Shown here piece after piece: positions 8,014-17,109 of a stretch of DNA of 64,000 nucleotides (position 1 is its first letter; each line of letters opens with the position of its first letter). The stretch is taken from positions 372,001 through 436,000 of the forward strand of contig JAGLCJ010000003.1 of NCBI GenBank assembly GCA_023146255.1, written 5' to 3'. The translations under genes and the position numbers were made by a program. The DNA is from Alcanivoracaceae bacterium. GTDB lineage: Bacteria > Pseudomonadota > Gammaproteobacteria > Pseudomonadales > Alcanivoracaceae. Below the pieces are notes generated by a model. The model was not told the DNA's origin. It made no database searches and was given only the letters and a program-made list of their open reading frames with translations.

Positions 8014-10167
8014 ATGGTGCAGCGATTAAGCAGCGTGGAGCAGGCTGTCGATACCGTACTGGAAACCGTGGGTGGAGACGTCCGCCTCGGTTTGCCGCTG
8101 GGTCTTGGCAAGCCCAATCACTTCGTCAATGCCCTGTATCGTCGTGCCTGTGACGATCCGCACATCCAGCTGTCGATATTTACCGCGCTGTCGCTGGGTC
8201 GGCCACGGGCCGGCAGCGATCTGGAAAAGCGTTTTCTTGAACCATTCGCAGATCGGGTCTTCGCTGATTATGAAGAGCTGGATTATCTGCGCGATCTTCG
8301 CGCCGGCAAATTGCCAGCTAATATCTCCGTGTCGGAGTTTTTCTTTCAGCCTGGCAGCATGCTGAACAATCCGGCCGCCCAGCAACGTTACATCAGCTCC
8401 AACTATACTCATGCTTCCCGTGATCTGAACCGGCAGCGTGTCAATGTGGTCGCGCAGATGGTTGCCGATGCCGGCAATGGTCATGTCAGCCTGAGCTGCA
8501 ATCCGGAGATCACCCTCGACCTGCTGCCCTTATTGCAGCGCCGTCGCGATGCTGGCGAGGCCATCATGGTCATTGGTCAGCTGCATCGTGATTTGCCAGT
8601 GATGCGCCATGATGCTGAGGTGGACGCCGAGCTGCTCGATATATTGATTGACGACGATGCCGCGCATACGCGTTTGTTCTCGACGCCCAACATGCCAGTG
8701 GAGCTGCAGGACCACTTCGTCGGCCTGTATGCAAGTACACTGTTGCGTGATGGCGGCTTGATCCAGATTGGCATTGGTTCCCTTGGCGATGCGCTGGTGC
8801 ACCATGCCATGGTGCGAGCCGATAATAACGTTCGCTATCGCGATATTGCCGATGCTGCCGGCATCGGGAATTTTGCCGATCTGATTGCAAGTGATGGCGG
8901 TCTTGGTAAGTTCGAACAGGGCCTGTATGGCTGCAGCGAGATGGTGACCGCCGGACTGCTGGCGTTATTTGATGCCAACGTGATTCGTCGGCCGGTATAT
9001 GCGGATGCCAGATTGCAAGAGCTGATCAATCAGGGAAAAATTGCTGACCCAATCGGTCTGCATACGCTGGATATATTGATCAGTGAGGCAGTGATTTCAG
9101 CCCGGATCAGCGCAGCTGAGCTGGGTTGGCTGCAGCGGTTTGGTTTCGTCAATGCAGCGCTGCAGTGGCAATCTGGTGAACTGGTTCTGCCGGGTTCTGC
9201 CCGCATCGGCAGCGACCTGACGGATCCTGTCACACGCGATGCTTTGCGCCCGTTTCTTGGTGATCGGCTGATGGGCGGAATACTGCTGCATGGCGGCTTC
9301 TTTCTTGGTCCGACTGCTTTTTACCAGCGTTTGCGCAACTTGAGTAAGGCGGAGCGTTCGACGATCAATATGACCCGTATCAGTTACGTCAACCACCTGC
9401 TTGGTGATGAATGGCTGAAGCGTGCCCAGCGTCAGCATGCCCGGTTCTTCAATACCGCATTCACCATGACACTGATGGGCGCCGGTGTTGCTGACCAGAT
9501 TGAGGAGGGCAGGGTGCTTAGCGGTGTCGGTGGCCAGTATAACTTTGTTGCCCAGGCCCATGAGCTGGAGGGTGGGCGTTCGGTGCTGATGTTGCGCAGT
9601 TGGCGCGAACGCGCCGGCGAGGCGGCATCGAATATCGTCTGGAGCTATGGCCACACCACTATTCCGCGCCATCTGCGCGACATTGTCGTTACCGAGTATG
9701 GTCTCGCCGATTTGCGTGGCCGTAATGACAGCGACGTGATCAAGGCAATGTTGAACATTACGGACTCGCGGTTTCAGGACGGACTGCTTGAGCAGGCACG
9801 ACAGCAGGGCAAGATTGCCGCGGATTACCGGATTCCGGAGGCGTTCCGCAGTAACCGTCCGGAACGACTGGCTGATATCCGCAGCCAGTTCTCTGATCGC
9901 GATTTCCCCGCGTTCCCGCTTGGCAGTGACTTTACCGACACGGAACAGCAGTTGATCACCGCACTGGCATGGCTGAAGCGCAAGGTGTCGCAGAAGGAAT
10001 ATCTGCAGCTGGGGCGTGATGTGTTCGGCGACGAGCGCGGCAAGGTGGAGAAATTTTCCTCGCACCTTGAGCGCATGGGCTTGGCTGCCCCGCAAAATCT
10101 TCGTGAAAAACTCTACCGCCGCCTGTTGCTGGCAGCGCTGGCTAATACCGCTGCGGGCTCGTTGTAG
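8014..10167 (+). CDS. Acetyl-CoA hydrolase/transferase family protein (long form)
   Basis: A 717-aa protein of the acetyl-CoA hydrolase / CoA-transferase family. Recognisable parts are GLPLGLGKPNHFVNALYRRA near the N-terminus, IQIGIGSLGDALVHHAM in the middle, and a C-terminal catalytic half with GVGGQYNFVAQAHELEGGRS and VVTEYGLADLRGRNDSDVIK, the usual acetyl-CoA hydrolase C-terminal signature. It is about 200 residues longer than classic succinyl-CoA:acetate CoA-transferases. The start at 8014 is chosen because GGAGG lies just upstream, although the spacing (about 4 nt) is short; 7993 and a GTG at 7975 are in-frame alternatives. The TAG stop is supplied by a REP palindrome. The exact CoA substrate is unknown. 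Confidence 0.85.
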   Translation: MVQRLSSVEQAVDTVLETVGGDVRLGLPLGLGKPNHFVNALYRRACDDPHIQLSIFTALSLGRPRAGSDLEKRFLEPFADRVFADYEELDYLRDLRAGKLPANISVSEFFFQPGSMLNNPAAQQRYISSNYTHASRDLNRQRVNVVAQMVADAGNGHVSLSCNPEITLDLLPLLQRRRDAGEAIMVIGQLHRDLPVMRHDAEVDAELLDILIDDDAAHTRLFSTPNMPVELQDHFVGLYASTLLRDGGLIQIGIGSLGDALVHHAMVRADNNVRYRDIADAAGIGNFADLIASDGGLGKFEQGLYGCSEMVTAGLLALFDANVIRRPVYADARLQELINQGKIADPIGLHTLDILISEAVISARISAAELGWLQRFGFVNAALQWQSGELVLPGSARIGSDLTDPVTRDALRPFLGDRLMGGILLHGGFFLGPTAFYQRLRNLSKAERSTINMTRISYVNHLLGDEWLKRAQRQHARFFNTAFTMTLMGAGVADQIEEGRVLSGVGGQYNFVAQAHELEGGRSVLMLRSWRERAGEAASNIVWSYGHTTIPRHLRDIVVTEYGLADLRGRNDSDVIKAMLNITDSRFQDGLLEQARQQGKIAADYRIPEAFRSNRPERLADIRSQFSDRDFPAFPLGSDFTDTEQQLITALAWLKRKVSQKEYLQLGRDVFGDERGKVEKFSSHLERMGLAAPQNLREKLYRRLLLAALANTAAGSL

Positions 10168-10218
10168 GAGCCGTCGACCGACGGAAAGGGCTTCGCGGCT
10201 GATCAGCCGCTCCTACTC
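10163..10218. repeat. REP palindrome pair (GTAGGAG type)
   Basis: Two hairpins (CCGTCGACCGACGG at 10171-10184 and GCGGCTGATCAGCCGC at 10195-10210) sit between inverted GTAGGAG and CTCCTAC ends. This is the layout of Pseudomonas-type repetitive extragenic palindromes. The TAG stop of the acetyl-CoA hydrolase gene (10165-10167) falls in the left GTAGGAG. A close relative lies at 29669-29725. Such elements can act as terminators, mRNA stabilisers or targets of REP-associated transposases; none of these roles is shown here. Confidence 0.8.
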
Positions 10219-10242
10219 AGGGGCGCGCAGGGAGGAAAGTGT

Positions 10243-10812
10243 TCAGGATTTCTTGTCGTGGTCGTCATGGTCGGTGATGTCACTGCGCCGGCGGCGCGGC
10301 TCCGGCACTACGCGGCGGTCGTTACGTCTCGACATGGCTTTCCAGAACGGAATACGGCGGGTGACCGAGACCATTTCGTCAACGGTATCGCTGATGCCGG
10401 AGAGGCGGTCGACGGTGTCACGCAGACCAACCAGCTCATCAACGTGCTCGGAAATACGGAACACCACCAGATAAAACTCCAGCAGTGCGCGAAGCACGGA
10501 AGCGGCCACCAGAAACCCCAGTGGCGCTGGCAGGATCAGAAAACCGATGCCATACCAGAACCCCTTCATGAACGCCATTACGGTGGCGCCAATGATGCTC
10601 AGTGACAGGGCGGCGAGCAGAATCCCGTACACGCCGGGCAGCACCTGTACGATCATGTACTTGTCGAATTTAAAGTCGAGCAGCTCGCGCCAGTACTGAA
10701 TGCACCAGAACAGGATGCGACGATAATTTTCCTGCATCCGTGTCAGGCTGTAGTCAGTGTCCTTCGGCTGTTTGCCGCTTTTGCTGTCCTTGGGTTGTTC
10801 CGGGCTCACCAT
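10243..10812 (-). CDS. DUF4282 domain membrane protein
   Basis: A 189-aa protein. The hydrophilic N-terminus is followed from about residue 47 by the DUF4282 pattern: FKFDKYMIVQVLPGVYGILL, two hydrophobic helices, a glycine/proline-rich turn (LPAPLGFLVAASVLRALLEF) and FYLVVFRISEHVD. After the membrane part comes an amphipathic stretch with heptad-like spacing (LVGLRDTVDRLSGISDTVDEMV) and a highly basic tail, probably cytoplasmic. The function of the family is unknown. It overlaps the upstream DUF2804 gene by 7 bp, so the two are probably co-transcribed. Confidence 0.8.
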   Translation of the reverse strand: MVSPEQPKDSKSGKQPKDTDYSLTRMQENYRRILFWCIQYWRELLDFKFDKYMIVQVLPGVYGILLAALSLSIIGATVMAFMKGFWYGIGFLILPAPLGFLVAASVLRALLEFYLVVFRISEHVDELVGLRDTVDRLSGISDTVDEMVSVTRRIPFWKAMSRRNDRRVVPEPRRRRSDITDHDDHDKKS

Positions 10813-11846
10813 TTGGCGTATTGCTCCTCAACAAATCCGTTCAGCTGGCGGATTTCAACGGGGTCACGTCCGGCCGGGCGCAGCACGCCATCAAAATGAC
10901 CGAACAGCTGATTAAAGTTACTCGCAAACAGACCAACATTCAGCTTTTCGCGGTGGTTGCCTCTGGGGATGAAGGACAGCTCGACCTGACCATCAAGGCT
11001 GGTTACCTGCCAGGGCTGCATAAGGTCGTCACGGTTGTAATCAAAACGGACCGTGTCGACCTTGATCAGTTCACCATTCAGCCACAGGCAGTTCTCGGTG
11101 TAGCTGGTTTCGTTGACACCGCAGGACAGGTTGATGCCGACCAGATTGCCCTGCTGGCGGCCGCTGAAACAGGCCCAGTTCCAGAAGGTTTCCCGGCGCA
11201 TGAAACCGGCGGAAAAGTCGTGATGGCCACAGGCGCCCAGCGCGCCGAGGTCGATGCTTTCATCAGCAAGCTGTAGCTGGCCGATGACCGGCATGCCGGC
11301 TACTTTGTTGGCGTAAACCCAGCCGTTGATGCCGGCACGTGTACACAGCGACATGGGAGTAAAGGGCGCAGTTTCGGCCATCTCCGCCTGTACAGACAGG
11401 GCGCTGCAGTCGATCTGCAGGGTTTTGATCAGGACGTCGTTGTCGGTGCGGTAGCCGAGCCGGATGTCCACACCAGGCTGCTGGAAGCGGCTCTCGCCCT
11501 GGATTGGCGAATCACTTAGCCGCATTGCCCGCGCCAGTGGTGAGCGCCAGGTATATTCATGCAGCTTGCCGCTGCGGGTATCGAACAGGTAAACGAAAGC
11601 GAGGCCGAGCCAGCCGGTATCGGCCAGTGCACAGCCGATCAGAATGTCGTTGCTGATCACGCCGAAATACTGGAATTGCTTGTAAAAAAAGCGTCTCTGC
11701 CAGCGAGGAACCGGCTTGCCAAGGGCTGAGCGATAGTCCGACTCAAGGCCATTGATACGCGTCACGCTGCCGGGAAAGATGCCCCAGTGTGGCTGACCTC
11801 TGCTGTCAATCAGCAGCTCCGGTGATCTCTGGGCGGGTTGGTTCAT
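10806..11846 (-). CDS. DUF2804 domain protein
   Basis: A 346-aa protein. The ATG at 11846 (MNQPAQRSPELL) is preferred to the longer frame from 11906 because the family homology seems to begin with the PELLIDSRGQPHWGIF segment. Typical DUF2804 blocks are NGWVYANKVAGMPV, CGHHDFSAGFMRRETFWNWA and a late LNGELIKVD segment. The family is widespread in bacteria and its fold resembles lipocalin-like or hydroxyneurosporene-synthase-like beta proteins, but no activity is established. It heads a two-gene minus-strand operon with the DUF4282 gene. The start codon is uncertain. Confidence 0.8.
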   Translation of the reverse strand: MNQPAQRSPELLIDSRGQPHWGIFPGSVTRINGLESDYRSALGKPVPRWQRRFFYKQFQYFGVISNDILIGCALADTGWLGLAFVYLFDTRSGKLHEYTWRSPLARAMRLSDSPIQGESRFQQPGVDIRLGYRTDNDVLIKTLQIDCSALSVQAEMAETAPFTPMSLCTRAGINGWVYANKVAGMPVIGQLQLADESIDLGALGACGHHDFSAGFMRRETFWNWACFSGRQQGNLVGINLSCGVNETSYTENCLWLNGELIKVDTVRFDYNRDDLMQPWQVTSLDGQVELSFIPRGNHREKLNVGLFASNFNQLFGHFDGVLRPAGRDPVEIRQLNGFVEEQYAKW

Positions 11847-12026
11847 GCGCTGGAGGAATCCTTCGTGAGGCCGGCAGACCTTAGTCAATCGCTGCCACAG
11901 TGGCAAGGTGCCATCGGTGCTTGTCAGACACCACCGGCCGGGACGGGCGGTGACATTTTTCCGACAAATGCAGGTGGATTGCCGGGCACACGCGATGCAT
12001 GCTGTGGCGGCGAAGGAGGGAACACC

Positions 12027-12608
12027 ATGACGCGAATCAGATTTGCCCTGATTACCCTGTTGCTGGCTCTGGCTGGCTGTGATGACAAGCCGGCCCCTGC
12101 GGCGGCGCCGGAAACAGAGGCATCAGGGCCTAAGGAAGAGTGGCCGCTGGTCTGGTTGTATCAGGAGGGTTCCTGTCAGAACACCGAAACCCGGGTGCTG
12201 GTGGAAAATGCCGCAAATCTGATCACCTGGGCTGACCCGGAAGCCTGTGAGGTGGCGTCCGGTTCCTGGCAGAGCTGGGGCCGCGAGGCAGTGCTGCCGC
12301 TGCACCTCACCTGGGTGGTGCCACTGGTGACGCCTGGTCATGCCGAACTGCATGGTGCCAGCGACTGGAGCCGCGAGCAGAAAATTGCCTTCATCAACGA
12401 TCGCGATAATCTGATCATTCTTGATCCGGTATCGACGAAGGAGCGTGCTGATTACAGCCCGGTGTTCTGGACACCGCTGGAACGCTTCTGGTGCGAATAT
12501 GCCACTCGCTGGCAGCGTGTGAAGCAGCGCTATCAGTTAACCGTTGAAGAAGACGAGAGCAAAGCGCTGGCGCGGATGCTGGAGCAATGCGATAGCGCAT
12601 CGGACTGA
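12027..12608 (+). CDS. Lipoprotein with degenerate HNH (DUF1524-like) domain
   Basis: A 193-aa protein. The ATG at 12027 has an excellent ribosome site (AAGGAGGG, 6 nt spacer); the frame stays open further upstream but that part is not protein-like. The signal peptide ends in a lipobox (LALAGC, Cys18), so it is exported and lipidated. Residues 94-190 follow the DUF1524-type HNH nuclease order: VVPL, then DWSREQKIAFINDRDNLIIL, then WTP, then WCEYATRWQRVKQRYQLTV. However, the metal-binding Asp-His before VVPL is Thr95-Trp96 here, and the Asn of the later NRxK segment is Ser. It is probably a non-catalytic relative. The family link is by my reading of the motif order. Confidence 0.65.
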   Translation: MTRIRFALITLLLALAGCDDKPAPAAAPETEASGPKEEWPLVWLYQEGSCQNTETRVLVENAANLITWADPEACEVASGSWQSWGREAVLPLHLTWVVPLVTPGHAELHGASDWSREQKIAFINDRDNLIILDPVSTKERADYSPVFWTPLERFWCEYATRWQRVKQRYQLTVEEDESKALARMLEQCDSASD

Positions 12609-12626
12609 ACCGGGCCGGGTACTGAG

Positions 12627-14645
12627 TCAGTCCGGCAGCATCTGCAGCGGGGTATCCGGGCGTCGGCTTTCGCCCCAGCTGTCCTGAATCATGCTCATCA
12701 CCCGATGCAGCTCTTCGGCACTGATGGCTGCCAGGACACCGTGTTCCAGCGGATCGTAATGAAAGATGTACAGACGCGAGGCAAATTCTTCAAATGGCAG
12801 TGATGCCTCGCCGTAGCGCTCTCCCTGGCCGGCGGTGCTGACAACAACACCATTTCCCCAATCCTGACCGCTGTCATTATTCGGGTTGTAAAAATACACC
12901 CGCATAACGTTTTCCTGGTCCAGGCCGATGCGCAAAATAGTGACCGCATGCCAGCCGATAAATCGTGCCGCACTGTCCGTGACAGCAATGCCCGCCGGTT
13001 GCGGATGAATCAGCGGTTGATTGCCGTTGTAGAACGGATGATAGCTGGCGTAAAAGTGGCGCAAGAAGGTTTCGGTTTCGAACAGCAGGCCGGTTTGCAC
13101 GTCAACGCCAATGCGAAACCCGCGGCCGGTCCACCAGCCATGAAACTCGGGGTTAACCCAGCGATGCGGGTCGCCGTCGCGGCCGATACAACGTCGGCCC
13201 ATCTCCGCGTAGATGCGATCCAGATGCGGCACCACCACCATCGATACCGGATCCAGATCAATCGGAGCCGTCCGGGCGACGCCGCTGCCGGCCAGTCGCG
13301 ACGATACCGGTTGGCCCTCGAAGTGCATGATGATTTCGTCATCGCGGGCGGCCCACGCCACCATTTGCAACAGGTAGTCCGGATCGTTGCAGGACCACAT
13401 CGACAGGGCGCGGGCTGACTGGCAGGTAGGGTTGTTGCCCTGACCGACACCGAGCGGCTGGCCAAGCATGCACAGAACACCCTCCATCAATCTTGTTTCC
13501 GCAGATACCTCTGCTGGTGATACCAGCGCCAGACGGTTGATCGCCTCCGGGCACAGCGGCAGCCGCAACTGTCGCCATAACGCCGGTGCCAGGGCTGGTT
13601 GATAGAGAATGCCGCGCTCCAGCATCAGTGCCAGACCGTAAATGGATTGCGGCGTTTGCGGTGTTACCGCGCGCTCAATCAGGGCATGAACCAGCTGCCG
13701 ATAACACAGCATGCAATCACGGCCGGTGCTTGACAGACCAAGTGCATCGGCGAGCAGGTTTTCCTGATGTTCCAGCAGGTGCAGCAGAAGTAACGGGTGG
13801 TAGGCAGACACCAGACCAGTGTCGTGCATGGCACGGGCAAACCCCGATGCCTCGGCTTGCAGGGTCATCTCATCCATGGTGGCCAGCCGTTCCTGATAGG
13901 CATCCAGCCCCGGATCTTCGCGGCTAGCCCGGGTCGGGCCAAACAGGCTGCTGACCAGACGATCTGCACCGGCGCCGGTCAGGGCAATGTCCGGGTCATA
14001 CTGGCAGGCGGCGATCCGGGTAATCATCTGCTTTACCGGACCGGTTTCGATTGGTCGCTGCTCAAGCACGCGCCAGATTTCATCAATCAACTTATCGACA
14101 ATCTGTTCGTAGCCGATATGGGTTGCCAGATGACTGAGCAGTGCATGCGGCAAGAATGTCAGGCGCCCCTGATGCAGGCGCCGTGCTTCATCCGTCTGGT
14201 TAAACAGCAGATCCAGATTGATGGCGAGAATCTGAGTCAGATAATGGTTGGCGTACTCCGCCGATATCAGCGGATGGAGGTACTGGCCGCGAGCTACTGC
14301 CAGCAGTCGCAGGTTGCTCAACGTTTCAATCAGCAGAATGTCGATGCTGCCGGTGAGTGCATGCCGTGACAGTCGCGCCACCAGATGTTGCGGCGCCGCC
14401 CAGTCAGAACCGGCAAATACCCCGGCATGTTCGAGCGCCTCGATCCGCGCCTCGATCAATGCCAGGCCGTCCTGATGCTGAAATACCCGGCGGCAGGTAT
14501 CGAGTACCCGCGGCAATTTGCCGGCCTTGGCGAAATCCCGCGCCGCGTCCAGCAGGGCAATGGCCTGATCAAGTTTTTCGATCAGGTGTGCCGGGGTGGT
14601 ATCGCCACTGTTCTCGACTCTGTTTTCGCTACTGGCATCTGTCAT
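12627..14645 (-). CDS. Uncharacterised 672-aa protein with possible cysteine-hydrolase triad
   Basis: No family is recognised with confidence. The first 390 residues are mostly helical and leucine-rich without a signal peptide, so it is cytosolic. From about residue 400 a new domain shows NNPTCQSARALSMW (Cys408), FIGWHAV (His566) and YFYNPNN (Asn587). This Cys...His...Asn order, with Cys at the start of a helix and His/Asn on strands, is that of papain-like and transglutaminase-like enzymes. The gene lies 24 bp downstream of an ATP-grasp ligase on the same strand. A pair in which one enzyme forms an amide and the other cleaves or transfers it is possible, but is inference. Confidence 0.6.
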   Translation of the reverse strand: MTDASSENRVENSGDTTPAHLIEKLDQAIALLDAARDFAKAGKLPRVLDTCRRVFQHQDGLALIEARIEALEHAGVFAGSDWAAPQHLVARLSRHALTGSIDILLIETLSNLRLLAVARGQYLHPLISAEYANHYLTQILAINLDLLFNQTDEARRLHQGRLTFLPHALLSHLATHIGYEQIVDKLIDEIWRVLEQRPIETGPVKQMITRIAACQYDPDIALTGAGADRLVSSLFGPTRASREDPGLDAYQERLATMDEMTLQAEASGFARAMHDTGLVSAYHPLLLLHLLEHQENLLADALGLSSTGRDCMLCYRQLVHALIERAVTPQTPQSIYGLALMLERGILYQPALAPALWRQLRLPLCPEAINRLALVSPAEVSAETRLMEGVLCMLGQPLGVGQGNNPTCQSARALSMWSCNDPDYLLQMVAWAARDDEIIMHFEGQPVSSRLAGSGVARTAPIDLDPVSMVVVPHLDRIYAEMGRRCIGRDGDPHRWVNPEFHGWWTGRGFRIGVDVQTGLLFETETFLRHFYASYHPFYNGNQPLIHPQPAGIAVTDSAARFIGWHAVTILRIGLDQENVMRVYFYNPNNDSGQDWGNGVVVSTAGQGERYGEASLPFEEFASRLYIFHYDPLEHGVLAAISAEELHRVMSMIQDSWGESRRPDTPLQMLPD

Positions 14646-14669
14646 GCAGTGGCCCTTGGCAACACACCA

Positions 14670-15905
14670 TCAAAGATAAAAGTCCAGCTCTTCCTGATGC
14701 TTGAGCAGCTTGTGCAGGGTATCGGCATTGTCACCGACAAAATACACCAGCCCCCAGTGAGTGCCAAATGCGGTGCGTTTTGTCACCGTTTCCTCTAATG
14801 GCGGCGTCAGCTCATGCGACTCGAAATAGGGGTGAGACTCGGTTTCTTCGGGGATTTCCAGCGTGCTGACCACCCTGCGGCGTGGATAAACGCCGAAACA
14901 ACCGGCGTAGCCCTTGGCGTCGAGAACTTCGCGGGGGAAGAAATCGCGCACTTCCTTCTCGGTCGCCTTCGGATCAAAGCACAGAATAAGCGCCTGATAG
15001 GCGTTAAAGCCGTAGACCCGCTCCAGCAATTCAAACACCTTGAATCCCGGCGGCCGGTAGGCAACCTCACCAAAGTACATCTCACCGTCACTGGTGACAA
15101 AGTACTCCGGGTGAATAAAGCCGAATTCAATATCAAAAGTACGAATCAGCTTTTCGATCTGTTGGCGGATCTGTGGTCGATACTCTTCCAGTGCTGGCGA
15201 GGCTGGAACATATACCGAGTACCCGAGGGTGACGTATTCAGAGATATTCAGAAACGCAATTTTGCCATTGTGAACCCAGGCTTCGACGGCGAACTCCCAG
15301 CCGTCCAGATGGGACTCCATCAGTGCCGGGAATTCCTCATCAGGAATGGAATCGACTTCGTCCGGGGTGCGAATGACCCGATGGCCCAGACAGCCGGCCT
15401 TGTCAAAGGCCTTGAAGTGAATCGGGTCATTGGGATCGCCATCCAGCTTCAGCAGCGTCTGATTAACTCGTTTGAGAAAGCGAATCACGTCGTCGCGATC
15501 ATGGGCCTCTTCGAAGATGCCGACACGGATGCCGCCGAGCTGGGCGCGGCGCTTCATCAGGGACTTGTCACGCATCAGCATGGACTGACCGAAAAGGCGT
15601 GGATTGTCCATCAGCACGGAATTGATGGCGCCGGCCCATTCAACGGTCTCTTCGAACAGGGGGATGGCTGCATCGACACCGAGGTCGCGTAATCTTTCTG
15701 CAATTTCCATGGAGCGATCATTCAGCCGCTCAAAATTCCATGGGAGATAGGGGATATTATGCTCTGTGCAGTAGGCTTCCGCCCAGTCGGGGGCAACGAC
15801 GATATAGCGTCGGTCAAAGTTTTCTGCAGCTTCAACGGCGTTGAGGCTCCAGCCGAGCAGGGCAATATATCCCTTGTTAACGTCTTTCTTCATCGGTGCT
15901 GTCAC
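14670..15905 (-). CDS. ATP-grasp carboxylate-amine ligase-like protein
   Basis: A 411-aa cytosolic protein of the ATP-grasp superfamily. Supporting blocks are an N-terminal Rossmann-like stretch (GYIALLGWSLNAVEAAENFD), RDKSLMKRRAQLGGIRVGIF in the preATP-grasp/central region, the phosphate-loop and lysine region around residues 145-190, and the late metal-binding block IHPEYFVTSDGEMYFGEVAYR. ATP-grasp enzymes activate a carboxylate as acyl phosphate and join it to an amine or thiol. Start choice: GTG at 15905 has GAGGA about 9 nt upstream, while the in-frame ATG at 15893 has none. Substrate unknown. It is followed by the 672-aa gene in one transcription unit. Confidence 0.8.
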   Translation of the reverse strand: MTAPMKKDVNKGYIALLGWSLNAVEAAENFDRRYIVVAPDWAEAYCTEHNIPYLPWNFERLNDRSMEIAERLRDLGVDAAIPLFEETVEWAGAINSVLMDNPRLFGQSMLMRDKSLMKRRAQLGGIRVGIFEEAHDRDDVIRFLKRVNQTLLKLDGDPNDPIHFKAFDKAGCLGHRVIRTPDEVDSIPDEEFPALMESHLDGWEFAVEAWVHNGKIAFLNISEYVTLGYSVYVPASPALEEYRPQIRQQIEKLIRTFDIEFGFIHPEYFVTSDGEMYFGEVAYRPPGFKVFELLERVYGFNAYQALILCFDPKATEKEVRDFFPREVLDAKGYAGCFGVYPRRRVVSTLEIPEETESHPYFESHELTPPLEETVTKRTAFGTHWGLVYFVGDNADTLHKLLKHQEELDFYL

Positions 15906-16205
15906 GATAGGCGTCCTCGTTATTAGGTGAGTGAATTCTCCTGATCGAGTTTGCTAAAGCAGTTGCCAGAAGGGGCCATCAGGGCCGGGACAGATGAGTG
16001 AGTCCGTAATGCGCAGTGCAGATAAGTAGTACGGAAAACGTAGTGCGAAACAGTAGTGCGCGTGATATGACCCGTCATCAAGGGGATGAAGGGTAACATA
16101 TATAAACCGGGGCGGCATTTCAGGCCATGACGAGCCGCTATGCGTGCGAGGCTTTCTGCTGGAGGGTCCGCGCATGCCGTGTCCGGAATGCGCGGGTTCG
16201 GTCAA
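15906..16205. promoter_or_regulatory. 300-bp intergenic region with degenerate direct repeats
   Basis: No convincing gene: the 83-codon minus-strand frame has low-complexity composition. The region must carry the promoter of the minus-strand ATP-grasp gene. It holds four related heptamers on the plus strand, TAATGCG (16007), TAGTACG (16027), TAGTGCG (16041) and TAGTGCG (16054), 13-20 bp apart. They could be a regulator array, but no partner can be named. Confidence 0.35.
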
Positions 16206-16910
16206 TCAGGCATCGTGATGTTTCGGGCCATTCACCAGCTGCATCTTGGCATACTGGCAAGCGATAGCCAGCTGCTCCGGATTCATTCCGGGAATGACTT
16301 TATCAATCACGGTATGGGTGGCCTTGCGGGTGGTGGCAATGCCAACGTCAGCTAGTTTGCGCATGATTGGACCAAAGCGCAGCAGCTTCATTGGCTCTTC
16401 GAAGTACCAGTAAAGAGCGATGTCGGTGAGCTGATGAAAATACTCCAGCAGCATCGGCATGGCTTGCCGACCGTCACCGTTGATGCCTATCTCAAAGGCC
16501 TTGCGACCTTTCGCTGCCATCATTTCATTAAGCGGGAACGCCACGAACCACATTTCCTCGCCCTTTACATCGAGAGTGAATCGCACCGTATCCATGTATT
16601 CAGCAGCACGACGGTTCTGGTCGATATCCAGTTTTTTCACCGTGCTCTTGATAACGAGGTGAGTCGCCTTGTTGATGGTGTCAACGGTGAATTGAACGAT
16701 CTTCTGCGTCGACGGCGGCAACTTGGCCATTTCGGTCGGCACGATAAAGAAGTTGTGCAGCACTTCCTGCATGAACACGGACATGATCTTTTCGATGGTT
16801 TCCGGTTCCGGTCGACTGGCACCGTCACGCATCCGGCGGATGAAACCGTCGGTGGTCTGATGCAGGGTCTCGCTGGAGCGGAATGCAACCCAGGTACTGT
16901 GGTCAGACAT
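16206..16910 (-). CDS. Conserved hypothetical protein, about 234 aa
   Basis: I do not recognise the family. The start at 16910 (MSDHSTWVAFRSSE) is taken because GGGGA lies shortly upstream; the longer frame to 17096 begins in sequence without coding character. The protein is soluble, with no signal peptide. It has predicted helical segments (EKIMSVFMQEVLHNFFIVPTEM), a central mixed region (AEYMDTVRFTLDVKGEEMWF) and a tryptophan/tyrosine-rich stretch (ALYWYFEEPMKLLRFGP). It is separated by 300 bp from the ATP-grasp gene downstream and is divergent from the YbjN gene. Regulation and function are unknown. Confidence 0.7.
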   Translation of the reverse strand: MSDHSTWVAFRSSETLHQTTDGFIRRMRDGASRPEPETIEKIMSVFMQEVLHNFFIVPTEMAKLPPSTQKIVQFTVDTINKATHLVIKSTVKKLDIDQNRRAAEYMDTVRFTLDVKGEEMWFVAFPLNEMMAAKGRKAFEIGINGDGRQAMPMLLEYFHQLTDIALYWYFEEPMKLLRFGPIMRKLADVGIATTRKATHTVIDKVIPGMNPEQLAIACQYAKMQLVNGPKHHDA

Positions 16911-17109
16911 GCAGATCCCCGTTCTTGTTGTTGTCTGGCAGGCGGCATGATAACGGCGCCAGCGGATAGCTCCAACGCCGATTGGGCCATACCCGCGAGC
17001 AGATTGGTCAACCGCTGATTGCTTCCCTTGGCTGGCAGAATGGCCGATTATGCGCGCTTCAATGGTGCAGTCCTGGCGGCGGCGCCGGAACAGCACAGGA
17101 GGACAGGCA

